The notes under the pieces were generated by a model. It saw only the letters and a list, made by a program, of their open reading frames with translations, was not told the origin of the DNA and did no database searches. Position numbers and translations under genes: made by a program. From Lepus europaeus (taxonomy: Eukaryota; Chordata; Mammalia; Lagomorpha; Leporidae), in assembly GCF_033115175.1 (NCBI RefSeq), contig NC_084838.1, positions 43,689,468 to 43,753,467 of the forward strand: a stretch of 64,000 bases of DNA. Direction: 5' to 3'. Positions 47,371 to 58,955 of this stretch are shown here, one piece after another (position 1 is the stretch's first letter; every line of letters starts with the position of its first letter).

Positions 47371-47690
47371 GAAGTGAAAGTGATGCTTTGAGATGTTATG
47401 ACTTTGAACAGCCCTTGTCTCAACTGTTGAGGAGCTTTTTTTTTTTTTTTCATTTATTTATTGAACTCTTTACTTAGTATAGAGTTTATCTTATGTGTAA
47501 AAATTTAATTGAAAATAGATCTTAGTAAAAAATAAGAATGGGAATTTGAGAGGTAGGAGGAAGGGTGGGAGTGAAGGTAGGAGGACGGTTACTGTAGTAA
47601 GAATCACTATGTTCTTAAAATTGTATTTTTGAAATGAATGAAGTTTGTATACCTGAAATAAAAGTTTTCTGGGGAAAAAAAAAACAAAAG
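47371..47690 (+). mobile_element. L1 3' end, part 3 (3'UTR with poly(A) signal), sense
   Basis: A G-rich purine tract at 47547-47590 ('gaggtaggaggaagggtggg') is followed by AATAAA at 47657-47662 and an A-rich tail from 47675. This is an older lagomorph L1 than the copies at 51634 and 53181. An antisense-looking T run (47436-47450) lies inside. Confidence 0.8.
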
Positions 47691-48062
47691 AAACAAACAA
47701 ACAAAAAATCTAAAGTTTTAAGTTGATCCACTCAAGGTCTTTCATGTCAGTACTCCGTAATATATGAGAAAACATTATCTATCCTTTACTCAACCTGGAT
47801 ACAATATTTCTACTTGAACTATATTGGCTCATGAAACTAAAACAAAATAAACAAAAGAAAATAAAGACAATAAAGGAATCTTAGAATAAATCCCTCAAGA
47901 ATAAAAAGGTACATCATGCTTTTCTTGTCAATGATTTGAGCTGTCTATCAAAATGTCCCCAAGCCAAACCAGAAAGCTTTAGTAAGAAACTTTGAATGCT
48001 AAGCCTGTTATCCATCACATTTTAAATACATTTTTCTGGGATAGATATTTTTCTCGGATGGT
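47691..48062. other. Unassigned spacer before the SET retrocopy
   Basis: A-rich (AAAC)n-like start, then AT-rich unique-looking DNA up to the target-site duplication at 48063. Confidence 0.4.
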
Positions 48063-48078
48063 AACTTTAATTATCTTT

Positions 48079-49330
48079 TTGTGTGTGTGTGTGTATACAC
48101 ATTTAGTTTTATTGTAACAAAGCAACTTGTACACTTTTAACATTTAAAACTGACCATCTTTCTTTTCCAGTGAAACAAAAAGAAAATTTAAAAATAAACA
48201 GGAACAAAATTACAAAAGAGAATGTCAATTCCAAATAAGATCCTACAGGTTCTGCTGATTCTCCCATCGAGTGGCAGGGCTCAAGTCATCATTAGGAGAG
48301 AATGTTATTCTTAAAAGTGTCATCTTAAACTTCAAGGATGTCCGTGAAACATCACAAGTAAACATGCCAAAGGAGAAGCCATGTTGTCAAAATGCCCACT
48401 TAACCCACCCAAACATCTCAAACCCACCCTTTGCTGACCTTCTATAACCCCATTTTTTTAAGTTTTTTTTTTCTTTTTTTAAACAATAGAAAGTAGACAG
48501 ATACATGTTGGTAAATGCTTACTGTCCATATTCACATAGAGACACAGTGTAATCTCTGAGCCCAACATACAGAGATGCACACAGGGGCCTGGCACCCTCC
48601 AGCTTCCAGCAGAGCCAGGAGCAGGAGGGTTTCTTTTTCCCGCAGAGCACAGTGGTGTTGATTCCATACAGTTTTTGTCGAGGCAAGGGGGATAAAATTA
48701 ATTTGGAACAGAAAGGGGTAGAGATTCTTTTCCCATTGTATTCTGCTTCAGGTATTTTCCCCCAATGAGGTGAGAATCATGGTGTAGAGAAAAGAGACCT
48801 CAAAAACAGGGAGACTGAGCACAAGAGGGAAAAAGTAAAAAGAAGATGGCAATTTGCTCCCAGGGACTGGAGAAAATTAAAACAAAAAAAAGAATCCATC
48901 AGTGTTTTCTATTAGTCATCTTCTCCTTCATCCTCCTCCCCATCTTCCCCTCCATCATCATCTTCATCTTCTTCCCCTTCATCCTCATCGCCTTCTTCAC
49001 CAATGTCTTCCAATCCTTCTTCTTCATCATCATCATCATCTTCTTCTTCTCCTTCCCCTTCTTCATCATCCATATCAGGAACCAAGTAGTACTGTAATGG
49101 ATTTGCCCAAATATCATCCTTGATGGCCTCTCCTAACTCATCTGCACCTACATCAGAAACGGTCAGTAAACCAGGTGAAGAAGCTCTCTGGCTCTCTGGC
49201 TCCTCCTGCTGCCTCTTCCTGCTGGCTTTGTTTGACTTGAACATTTCGTCAAAGCCTTTCCAGACTTCCATTGGATTTCAGTGGACTTTGAAGATGGATC
49301 ACCACTCTCATTCAGCTGAAATCCTTTGGA
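48079..49330 (-). pseudogene. SET: SET processed pseudogene, 3' half
   Basis: SET (template-activating factor I, PP2A inhibitor 2) is a nucleosome-assembly-family histone chaperone with a long acidic C-terminus. This minus-strand part starts at 49330 in the codons leading into [16 protein letters not shown]. It runs through WKSGKALTK and has a frameshift near 49215-49225. It resumes at [14 protein letters not shown], then [20 protein letters not shown] and [16 protein letters not shown], and ends in the Asp/Glu-rich tail with a TAA stop at 48914-48912. The 3'UTR fills 48911-48079, with AATAAA at 48113-48108 and a tail now converted to (CA)n. No introns are present. It is joined head to head to the 5' half at 49331. 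Confidence 0.95.
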
Positions 49331-49834
<504 letters not shown>

Positions 49835-49845
49835 TAATTATCTTT

Positions 49846-49979
49846 AAAACAGAAGATAAATGAAAATATTAAAGTCAGGATTTCTGGATGTTTACAAAGA
49901 ACATTTATGTTCAAATGCTAATGGGAAGTTGACTTACATTCTTTATTTCTATTTCTATTTAGAAAAACTGGCAAGTGAG
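49846..49979. other. Unassigned flank
   Basis: Short AT-rich spacer between the SET retrocopy and an old L1. Confidence 0.4.
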
Positions 49980-50824
49980 ATTTACACCACATGTGGCTTG
50001 AATCTTAGTTTTGTGTAGTCTCTTCGTTCCTGCTCTCCATTTTCATTTCTAACTATTTTCCATAGTCCATTTCTCACTGCCTTTCTTTTGCCTGTCTTTT
50101 CTGATTTTCTTTTCTCCTTATGCAATATTAGTGAATTCCCCTCTCTTCACTCCAGTTTTCCTAGTGTTTTAATTGAGTATTTTAATTATATCATTAAGAG
50201 AAGATTTCAAGAATCTGGTGATTAAATTATATTTTATATAAATGTGAGTGGCTTTTGATTTTGAGCCACCACACTTAATGTAATTACTGATAAACTGGAC
50301 TTGAAGTCTGCCATTTGGGTCTCTGTTTGTTCTTCTCATTTTATATTATTTTATCTTTCCGTATTATTTTATTTATTTTTCTAGTCTATTAACTTTATAA
50401 TTATTTATTTAGTAATTTATATTAGTATCATAGAAATTATAACATGCCTCATCAACTAATTAAAATTTATCATGGATTAGTACGTTTATGATTATCTTGA
50501 CATTTCAAATTGTTCAGTGGCTTCTGCTTCTTAGCTTACTGTTGCTATGTATCCAGTTATATTTATATTTTGAATATCAGCCTATCAGAATTATTGGAAT
50601 ATATGTTCAGTATCTACAAGACATCAGAATTCAGAATTATTGGTATATGTCTTTAATATCCATTTATATTTCCTTAAATATTTATTATTTTTTTCTTGGT
50701 TTATCATCCCTTCATACAGAATTATTTTCCTTCTGAAAATCACCCTTTAGCATTTCCTCTCTTGTTAACCTGTGGGAAATAAATTCTCTCAGGTTCTGTT
50801 GGAAAGTATTTTTACCTCCATTTA
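49980..50824 (-). mobile_element. Old L1 fragment (antisense), ORF2 5' part or upstream
   Basis: Diverged. The recognisable antisense L1 patches are 'cagaattattttccttctga', 'cctttagcatttcctctctt' and 'aaattctctcaggttctgtt' (50715-50800). Earlier parts (50300-50480) are compatible but weak. It continues beyond the CSINEs to about 51614. Confidence 0.5.
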
Positions 50825-51163
50825 AAATATATATATATATATATATGTATATAATTATTTATTTGAATGGCAGAGGTACAGAGAGAGAGAGAGAGAGAGA
50901 GAGATCTTTCATTCCCTGGTTCACTCCACAAATGATGACAAGAGACATGTCTGAGTCAGGCTGAACCCAGGAACCAGGAATTCCATCCAAGTCTCCCATG
51001 TCAATAGCAGGAACTCAAGAACTTGGACCTTCTTCTTCTGCCTCATCACATTAGCAGAGAGCTGGATCAGAGTGGAGTAGTCAGGACAAGAGTCAGCACT
51101 CTGATATGGGACACGAATGTTTCAAATGCTAATGTAATCTGATATACCATCATGCCTATCCCT
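50825..51163 (-). mobile_element. CSINE, antisense, with (TA)n at its tail
   Basis: A (TA)n stretch (50827-50846), 'atttatttgaatggcagagg', (GA)n at 50880-50903, diverged body and head complement 'catcatgcctatccc'. Confidence 0.87.
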
Positions 51164-51174
51164 TGACTGATATT

Positions 51175-51519
51175 TTTTAAAAAGATTTTTTTTTTAATTT
51201 GAAAGGTAGGTTGAGAGAGAGAGAGCGCTTCCACCTGCTTTTCACTCTCCAAATAGCCTCAACAGCTGGGGCTGGCCCAGGTCAAGCTCAGGAGACTGAA
51301 ATTCCCTCTGGGTCTTCCATGTGTATAGCAGAGACACAGGTATGTTGGTCATCCTCTGCTGTTTTCCCAGGAAAAAGTACAGGAACTGGAGTGGATCGAT
51401 ATAGGAGCAGCCAAAACTCAAATTGGTATTTTACCAAAAATTTTAAAAATGGTATTTTAATATGGGATGCTGGCATTTCAGATGGTAGCTTAACATCCTG
51501 TGCCCCAATGTCCATCCCT
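51175..51519 (-). mobile_element. CSINE, antisense
   Basis: Tail complement AAAAAGATTTTTTTTTTAAT, GA tract, body with 'gctggggctggcccaggtc', and a head complement ending 'ccccaatgtccatccc'. A small tandem insert near 51421-51458 repeats 'ggtattttaccaaaaatttt'-like sequence. Confidence 0.87.
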
Positions 51520-51614
51520 TGAATTCCTCTTCTAAAGAATAGTTTCACTTGATTTATAATTATAAGATATAATTTTCATTTTAACTGTTTTTATTCTTTT
51601 GGTTTTTCTTTCTT
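51520..51614 (-). mobile_element. Old L1 continuation (antisense)
   Basis: About 95 bp compatible with the L1 at 49980-50824, split by two CSINEs and then by the L1 3' end at 51634. Confidence 0.35.
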
Positions 51615-52175
51615 AGAAGTATTTCCTATTTTCAAGAACCGGTCATAGAAGAAGGAGGTACCTTTCTCTGAAGGGAGGAGAGAACTTCCACTTTGACTAT
51701 GGCCTTGTCTGAATAAGATCGAAGTCGGAGAACTCAAAAGGCTTCCATAGCCTTGGCAACTCATGACAAGAGCCTATGGTGATTACTGACACCATAAACA
51801 AGAGTGTCAATTTGTTAAGTCAACAACAGGAGTCACTGTGCACTTACTCCTCATGTAGGATCTCTGTTCTTAATGTGTTGTACAATGTGATTTAATGCTA
51901 TAACTAGTATTCAAACAGTATTTTTCACTTTGTGTTTCTGTGTGGGTGCAAACAGTTGAAATCTTTACTTAATATATACTAAATTGATCTTCTGTATATA
52001 AAGATAATTGAAAATGACTGTTGATGTGAATGGAATGGGAGAGGGAGCGGGAGAGGGGAGGGTTGCAGGTAGGAGGGAAGTTATGGCAGGGGGAAGTCAT
52101 TGTAATCCATAAGCTGTACTTTGGAAATTTATATCCATTAAATAAAAGTTAAAAAAAGAAGTATTTCCTATTTTC
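51615..52175. repeat. 19-bp target-site duplication of L1 insertion
   Basis: AGAAGTATTTCCTATTTTC at 51615-51633 and 52157-52175, identical at all 19 positions. Confidence 0.96.
51634..52156 (+). mobile_element. Leporid L1 3'UTR, sense, subfamily A, 5'-truncated
   Basis: A 523-bp insertion consisting only of L1 3'UTR. It contains the 'ggaggtacctttctctgaag' segment, the mirror of 'ggcttccatagccttggcaa', the purine-rich tract (52038-52090), AATAAA at 52141-52146 and a short A tail. It is the sense-strand counterpart of 10655-11160 and 53181-53690. Confidence 0.94.
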
Positions 52176-52832
52176 TCAAATCAAGCTTCAGTTTGGCTCT
52201 CAATTTATGATGCCATTGATAACTTTTAAGCAGATTCTGGTATTCGAATATGATTTATTCCAAGGTCAGAATGAACAATATACAAATTAGAAGTGTACTG
52301 TGAACAGTACAGAGATGAAAATGTAATAACTATGCAGAAGTGAATTGCACACTTATGATACTTTGTCAGTAAATCTGTCTAAATAGTTACATCTCCAATC
52401 ATTATTAATTAATTCACTTATTCATTTATTTATTCAACATGAAACTTGCCAACGGTCAGACATTTGGTTAGGTATGGGGTTTTACATTTCTTGGGTGTCC
52501 ATTTAGCCATCTTATAATATTTTCTACCTCAATATGAATTCTAAAATGTATAAATTGTATAAAGAAGAACAATTCTTCCATATAACCTTTGGAAATGTTC
52601 ACAGAACATGTTCTTTTTGCTTGTTTCTAGTCTGTGATACATGTTTTCAAACTTAAAAATTCTTCAAATACCTAGCAGATAACTAAACACTATGGAGATC
52701 ACAACATTGCATTGAGGACAAAGTAATCCAATGCATAACAGTGTTATTATTTTAGGATAAAAAGCTTTTTTTTTTTTTTAATCTTCACCTCCCCCCTTCA
52801 CAGGGAGTTACATGACTCAAATATTTACAACA
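52176..52832. other. Unassigned AT-rich sequence
   Basis: No convincing element; an L2-like trace near 52430-52500 ('tttatttattcaacatgaaa') is too weak to call. T run at 52768-52780. Confidence 0.4.
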
Positions 52833-53148
52833 TTTTTTTTTATTTGACAGAGTTAGACAGTGAGAGAGAGAGAGAGAGACAGAGAGTAAGGTCTTCCTTC
52901 CATTGGTTCACCCCCAAATGGCCACCACAGCGGGAGCTACACCAATCCGAAGCAGGAGCCAGGTACTTCTTCCTGGTCTCCAATGCAGGTGCAGGCACCC
53001 AAGCACTAGGGCCATCCTCCACTGCCCTCCCAGGCCACAGCAGAGAGCTGGACTGGAAGAGGAGCAACCGGGACTAGAACCCAGTGCCCATATGGAATGC
53101 CTGTGCCACAAGCGGAGGATTAACCAAGTGAGCCAAGGCGCCGGCCCC
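52833..53148 (-). mobile_element. CSINE, young-type copy, antisense
   Basis: T-run tail complement, (GA)n, body with intact 'gcagagagctggactggaag', and the head complement GGCGCCGGCCCC at 53137-53148. Flanks TATTTACAACA and TATTTAAAACA form an 11-bp duplication with one mismatch. Confidence 0.94.
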
Positions 53149-53165
53149 TATTTAAAACAATTTTA

Positions 53166-54537
53166 TATTCATTTGATTTTTAAATTTTATTTAATAAATA
53201 TAAATTTCCAAAGTACAGCTTATGGATTACAGTGGCTTTTTCCCCACCATAACTTCCCTCCCATCCACAACCCTCCCTTCTCCCACTCCCTTTCCCCTTC
53301 CATTCACATCAAGATTCATTTTCAATTCTCTTTATATACAGAAGATCAATTTAGTATATATTAAGTAAAGATTTCAACTGTTTGCACCCACACAGAAACA
53401 CAAAGTATAAAGTACTGTTTAAGTACTAGTTTTAGCATTAATTCACATTGTACAACACATTAAGGACAGAGATCTTACATGGGGAGTAAGTGCACAGTGA
53501 CTCCTGTTGTTGACTTAACAAATTGGCACTCTTGTTTATGGCATCAGTAATCACTCTAGGCTCTTGTCATAAGCTGCCAAGGCTATTGAAGCCTTCTGAG
53601 TGTGCCAACTCCAATCATATTTAGACAAGTTCAGAGTCAAAGTGGAAGTTCTCTCCTCCCTTCAGAGAAAGGTACCTCCTTCTTTGATGGCCCGTTCTTT
53701 CCACTGGGATCTCACTCATCACTCATAGAGATCTTTCATTTAGGTTTTTTTTTTTTTTCCCCAGAGTGTCTTGGCTTTCCATGCCTATAATGCTCTCATG
53801 GATTCCTCAGCCAGATCCAAATACCTTCAGGGCTGATTCTGAGGCCAGAGTGCTGTTTAGGACATCTGCCATTCTATGAGTCTGCTGTGTATCCTGCTTC
53901 CCATGGCTTCCCATGATTGATCGTTCTCTCCTTTTTAATTCTATCAGTTAGTATAAGCAGACACTAGTCTTGTTTATGTGATCTCTTTGACTCTTAGAGC
54001 TATCATTATGATCAATTGTGAGCAGAAATTGATCAGTTTGACTAGTGAGATGGCATTGGTACATGCCACCTTGATGGGATTGAATTGGAATCCCCTGGCA
54101 GGTTTCTAACTCTACCGTTTGGGGCAAGTCAGCTTGAGCATGTACATCTTATCCCTCTCTTATTCCCATTGTTATATTTAACAGGGATCTTTTCAGTTAA
54201 AATTAAACACCTAAGCATAATTGTGTGTTAATTAAAGAGTTCAACCAATAGTATTAAGTAGATAAAAAATTACTAAAAGGGATAAAGTAGTAAATTTTTC
54301 CTTGACCGTCAGGACAAGGGCTGATCAAGTCATTGTTTCTCATAGTGCCCAATTCACTTCAACAGGTTTCCTTTTAGGTGCTTAGTTAGTTGTCACTGAT
54401 CAGGGAGAACATATGATATTTGTGCCTCTGGGACTGGCTTATTTCACTCAGCATGATGTTTCCCAGATTCCTCCATTTTGTTCAAAATGATCGGATTTCA
54501 TTTTTTTTTTACTGCTGTATAGTATTCATTTGATTTT
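53166..54537. repeat. 15-bp target-site duplication of L1 insertion
   Basis: TATTCATTTGATTTT at 53166-53180 and at 54523-54537, identical. Confidence 0.94.
53181..54522 (-). mobile_element. Leporid L1 3'UTR and extreme ORF2 3' end (antisense), subfamily A
   Basis: Starts with the L1 3' terminus complement ('tttaataaatataaatttcc'), C-rich block (53243-53300), then the full 3'UTR. It ends in the last ~100 bp before the ORF2 stop region ('cagcatgatgtttcccagat', 'actgctgtatagtattcatt'). It aligns throughout with 10655-12240 but has only one copy of the 233-bp unit. Length about 1.34 kb, 5'-truncated. Confidence 0.93.
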
Positions 54538-54626
54538 AAATAGTGAGGCAACACTAGACAAAGGAAGATGTGACATAAAGTACTGCAAAAATTTTATCAA
54601 AATCTTATTGTGAATAGCCATTATTT
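54538..54626. other. Unassigned flank
   Basis: Short spacer between an L1 and a CSINE. Confidence 0.4.
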
Positions 54627-54937
54627 TTTTAAAAAAAAATCTATTTATTTATTTGAACGTTAGTTACAGAGAGAGAAGGAGAGACACACAGAGAGAGAGG
54701 TATTCCATCCACTGGTTCACTCTCAGAGGGTCACAAAGAGAATTCCTGAATCCAGGAACTTCATTTGGGTCTTCCACGTGGGTGCAAGGCCCTAAATACT
54801 TGGGATATATTCAACTGCCTTTATCAGATCCTTAGCATGTAACTGGATGAGAAGTGGAGCAGCTGGGACACATACTGGTGCCCATAGGTGATGCTAACAT
54901 TGCAGGGAGCAACTTAACCCGCTATGCCATGCTGGCC
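54627..54937 (-). mobile_element. CSINE, antisense
   Basis: Tail complement (T7 then AAAAAAAAATCTATTTATTT), GA tract, diverged body, head complement 'gccatgctggcccc'. CCATTATT on both flanks is a likely short target-site duplication. Confidence 0.88.
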
Positions 54938-55351
54938 CCATTATTATCTTTTGTTATAATCCTATTTCTATTTCCTCATTACTAAAAGTCATGTTCTCTA
55001 CAAAGCTGTATGATTTACTATCTCATCTTCCCGTGTATGCTGAGATATCACCTTATCAATGGGCTTTTCTTTACCACCATATCTGAAATAGCCAAAGTGG
55101 CACTCCTTTTCCTCCTTCCCTGCCTTATTCTTATCAACAATATATTGCAGCTGGTATACTGTATTTATTGTAAGTTGTTTGTTTCCCCCCACTTTACATG
55201 TCCCATGAGATCAGCTGTGCCTATGTCTTTGTTCAAGTCTCCTTGTCTAGTGATAGGCTGTGCCTTGCATTGGCACTCAATATATATGTGTAAGAAGATG
55301 GAATCATTAGACATATATTTTAATGAATTTTCCATGACATAATCTAATTCT
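54938..55351. other. Unassigned sequence
   Basis: A 110-codon plus frame (55010-55342) is hydrophobic and has no recognised domain. The segment 55230-55290 ends in 'ttggcactcaatatatatg', which may be a decayed L2 end. Confidence 0.35.
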
Positions 55352-55480
55352 GTTTAACCTGTAAACTCCTTACATAAGACAGGGATGAAGTCATATTTTA
55401 GATGTGGTTTTCCAAAACCTTAACACATAGCCTTCAATAAAGCTCAGTAAAGGTTTATAAATTGATTAAGTGACTGATAA
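55352..55480 (+). mobile_element. L2-like 3' end fragment
   Basis: The order 'cctgtaaactccttacataa', 'gacagggatgaagtc', 'acacatagccttcaataaag' and 'ctcagtaaaggtttataaat' matches the conserved 3' end of ancient mammalian L2 elements. Confidence 0.6.
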
Positions 55481-56622
55481 GATAAAAGCCAATGTTAAAT
55501 TATCAAGTCATAGATTAACTTCAAGGCCATGAGATCACAAAGCTGAAAGCATCTAACTGCTGAATTTGAAGTTGTCTTTTGTCAGTAAATCAATAAATTT
55601 CAAAATATTTTCCTTCATTCAAATCCCATTGTATCTACAAGGTATAAATTTACCTTTGGCATGATGAAAGGGAAGAAAGACAATAAATTATGAGCATGTA
55701 TTACACAGTGTCTGGGCATAATAAAGACTCAATAACTGCTACATGCAGTGTATGGGCTTTAAAAAATATGTAAAAAATAGCCATTATTTTATAATGCTTG
55801 TAACTGATGAAAGATTTCTGGATATCTAAATTCCATCCTGACTCATATATTTGCAGTAACTTGTGAGTTATTAGAAAATGCAGAGTTCACCTCTGACTAT
55901 GGAGGAAAAGTATGTTTTGCAAATGAATGGAAAATAATTATAAAATGTCATCAGAGTAATAGCTTCTGATTTGCCTAATAATTCCTAATGTTGGCTTTTA
56001 TGGCTCACACCCATTGAGATATCTATGATAAGGAAAAATTGTAAAAGGTTTGTGCTTTATTTGTTCTTTTTCTTGATATTTTCCTTATGCATATATTTGA
56101 GCCACTGTATGAACAGACAATTTGACTTTATTTTCCCAATCTCTTAACTACTGCTACTCCCTCTCCAATAACTTAATGGTGTACGTGTGTGTGTATGTGT
56201 TTGTGTGTGTATGTATAGGGGAAGAATTACACTGATTCTTCTTAAATTATAAAATACTATTATTTTACATGATTTTCATATTATCTTTCCTATGAATCTC
56301 TTTCCCTCCTCTAAATCTGTTTGAACTTGAATAAAAAGCAAAGAAAACCTACACTGATGCAGAAACATCTTGATGTATGTAATACCACAAATCTTTATAT
56401 CCAAATTTATCTATATCGCATTGAAATGAATATTTAATATGTCATCACTCAATGCAGATCTTTTCTAACATCCACTGGAACAGAAGCAAACAATAGGTTG
56501 TCATCTTTATGCGTGAACTACATGGGTTCAGGCTTCCAAGTTACCAAACTGCATTCTTCATTTCTTATGTTTGTAATGTAAACATTAGAACTGTCTTCAC
56601 AAATATTGGTACATGTATCCCA
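55481..56622. other. Mostly unassigned AT-rich sequence
   Basis: Another L2/MIR-like trace at 55695-55745 ('acacagtgtctgggcataat' then 'actcaataactg'). A (GT)n-like stretch lies at 56184-56210. Confidence 0.4.
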
Positions 56623-56735
56623 TTAAGTTACATATTTATTTGGCACATGTTAAATACTGGTCACTGTGTTAGGCAGAATGTGGACTTTAGAAAGTGCTCA
56701 GTCTGACTTCTGTTCTGCAGGAACCTAACACTAAT
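56623..56735 (+). mobile_element. Possible L2-like fragment
   Basis: 'Tatttatttggcacatgtta' followed by 'ctggtcactgtgttaggcag' and 'ctgcaggaacctaacacta' follows a common ancient L2-type segment, diverged. Confidence 0.45.
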
Positions 56736-56879
56736 TCCATCCTTTATATTATAGAAAGTATATTGGAAATGTTTGTTTAAATAGTAGCAATCTACCATAT
56801 GAAAAGTAATCTATGATTAATGCACTTTATATATATAAAAAAAAAACAGGGAACATGAAGATTTTGTTGTAAGATAGAA

Positions 56880-57185
56880 TGTGGGGGGTGAGTATTCTGG
56901 TATAGGGAGATAAGAGACAGCTCACAAGGTCCACATCCAACATGGGGAGTGCTGGTTCAAGTGTCAGTCATTCCATTTCTGATACAGGTCCCTGCTAATG
57001 TGCCTCGGAAGTAGCAGATGATGGCTCAAATACTTGAGTGCCTTCCTCCCATGTGGGAGATTTTGGGGAAGTTCTTGGCTCTGGGTTTTGACCTGGTCCA
57101 TTCACAGCTATTATGGCTATTTAGAGAATTGATCAGCAGACAGAAAACCTCTGTCTCTGTCCCTGTCTCTCTGTCATTTTTTTGG
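56880..57185 (+). mobile_element. CSINE, old copy, sense
   Basis: Decayed head, 'gtgctggttcaagtgtcagt', 'cccatgtgggagattttggg', CT tract at 57150-57175. The tail ends in a T run rather than A, so the 3' end is degraded. Confidence 0.7.
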
Positions 57186-57639
57186 GAACAAAGCTTCTGT
57201 CAATGCATTCTCAGTTGAGAACTTCTTTCTCCTGACACAGAGTGCAGCAACGGAATGTGGGTACAACTCCTGCCAAAGCATTCTCAGTTGAAGACACACG
57301 CTTCCTGGCCCTAGGGTGTGGCAGTAGAAACTGATTAGAGATAAGGAACTGATTAGACATAATAAATGACCTATTATCAATAAGAGCATTGAGTTCTCTG
57401 GCTCCTACAAGGACATGAAGCTATTTTCCCAGGCTTACTTTTCTAGTAAAACAAGTCACAAAGCATGACAATCATGTTCTAAGGATTATCAAGTAATGTA
57501 CAAGTAATGTTAGAGTACAAACTTGCACAGTACAAATGGCCAATGTAATCCTTCCAATAAAAGAGCACACTGGGAACTAGCCAGCACCATTCTTCAGAGA
57601 AAGAGTTCCTGTGTCCTGTCTCTCTTTCTGCTTGCACCA
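57186..57639. other. Unassigned sequence
   Basis: Contains two copies of a 'gcattctcagttgagaac' or 'ttgaagac' motif (57203-57220 and 57278-57295), spaced about 75 bp. They may mark an imperfect local duplication of 57190-57265. No gene recognised. Confidence 0.4.
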
Positions 57640-57740
57640 CACCACCAACCATCTTTCTCTCTCTCTCCCTTTCTCCCACTCCTCTCTCTTTCTTCCACTG
57701 TATCTCTGTTACTCTGCCTTTCAAATATATAATATATAAT
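57640..57740 (+). mobile_element. Possible CSINE tail remnant
   Basis: CT-rich (57652-57700), then 'tctctgttactctgcctttc' and AAATATATAATATATAAT, which is the normal 3' end of a CSINE. The upstream body is not recognisable. Confidence 0.5.
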
Positions 57741-57747
57741 GTAAAAT

Positions 57748-57985
57748 GGGGCCAAGGGCAGGTTTTTGACACAGACATTGGATGCCACTTGGGATACCTA
57801 CAGCCCATAGCAGATTGCATAGGTTCAAATCCCAGATGTACTTCAAATTCTAGCTTCCTGCTAGTGAGTATCCTGGGGAAACATGGGTAATGACTCAAGT
57901 ACTTGGGTGGCCACCCGTATGGGACATCTTAATTGAGTTCCTGCACTCATCTGCCATCTAAGAAGTGAGCAGTAGATGGGAGTGT

Positions 57986-58020
<35 letters not shown>
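57748..58020 (+). mobile_element. CSINE, sense, lacking its A-rich tail
   Basis: 'Ggggccaagggcaggttttt' head, diverged body, long CT tract (57988-58019). It stops at the CT tract; the usual AACTCTGCCTTTCAAATAAA end is missing and L1 sequence follows at once. Confidence 0.82.
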
Positions 58021-58023
<3 letters not shown>

Positions 58024-58024
58024 A

Positions 58025-58955
58025 AAGAATGAGCTAAATAGCTAAAACAATCTTGTACAACAAAAACAAAGCCGGAGGCATCACAATACCAGATTTCAGG
58101 ACAAACTACAGGGCCATTGTAATCAAAACAGCATGGTACTGGTACAGAAACAGATGGATAGACCAATGGAACAGAATAGAAACACCAGAAATCAATCCAA
58201 ACATCTACAGCCAACTTATATTTGATCAAGGATCCCCAATTCCTGGAGTAAGGACAGTCCATTCAATAAATGGTGCTGGGAAAATTGGAACTCCACATGC
58301 AGAAACATGAAGCAAGACCCCTACCTTTCACCTTACACAAAAATTCACTCAACATGGATTAAAGACCTAAATCTATCACCTGACACCATCAAATTATTAG
58401 AGAACATTGGAGAAACCCTGCAAGATATAGGCACTGGCAAAGACTTCTTGGAAAAGACTCCGGAAGCACAGGCAGTCAAAGCCAAAATTAACAATTGGGT
58501 TTGCATCACATTGAGAATTTTCTGTACTGCAAAAGAAACAATCAGGTAAGTGAAGAGGCAAATGACAGAATGGGAAAAATATTTGCAAACTATGCAACAG
58601 ATAAAGGGTTGATAACCAGAATCTACAAAGAGATCAAGAAACTCCACAACAAAACAAACAACCCACTTAAGAGATGGGTCAAGGACCTCATATACATTTT
58701 TCTAAAGAGGAAATCCAAATGGCCAACAGACACATGAAAAAATGTTCAGGATCACTAGCCATCAGGGAAATGCAAATCAAAACCACAATGAGGTCTCACC
58801 TCACCCTGGTTAGAATGGCTCACATTCAGAAATCTACCAACAATAGATGCTGGCGAGGATGTGGGGAAAAAGGGACACTAACCCACTGTTGGTGGGAATG
58901 CAAACTGGTAAAGCCACTATGGAAGTCAGTCTAGAGATTCTTCAGAAACCTGATT
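58025..58955 (+). pseudogene. L1 ORF2 C-terminal fragment, sense, without 3'UTR
   Basis: Starts inside ORF2 ('gctaaaacaatcttgtacaa') and ends at 'cttcagaaacctga', before the ORF2 stop and 3'UTR. Three frames carry it. 58053-58310 encodes [20 protein letters not shown] and [14 protein letters not shown]. 58307-58549 encodes [20 protein letters not shown]. 58674-58934 encodes [20 protein letters not shown], then [20 protein letters not shown]. The frames are joined by frameshifts. It matches the leporid L1 at 12158-13198 on the other strand. The missing 3' end means this is not a standard retrotransposition product. Confidence 0.92.

Noticed and set aside
48846-49123. His/Leu-rich and Phe/Ile-rich plus-strand frames
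   Set aside because: They are the antisense of the SET acidic tail codons.
51634-52156. Considered as a separate non-autonomous element because it contains only 3'UTR
   Set aside because: It aligns with the 3' end of longer L1 copies here and has a poly(A) signal, tail and target-site duplication, so it is an ordinary 5'-truncated L1.
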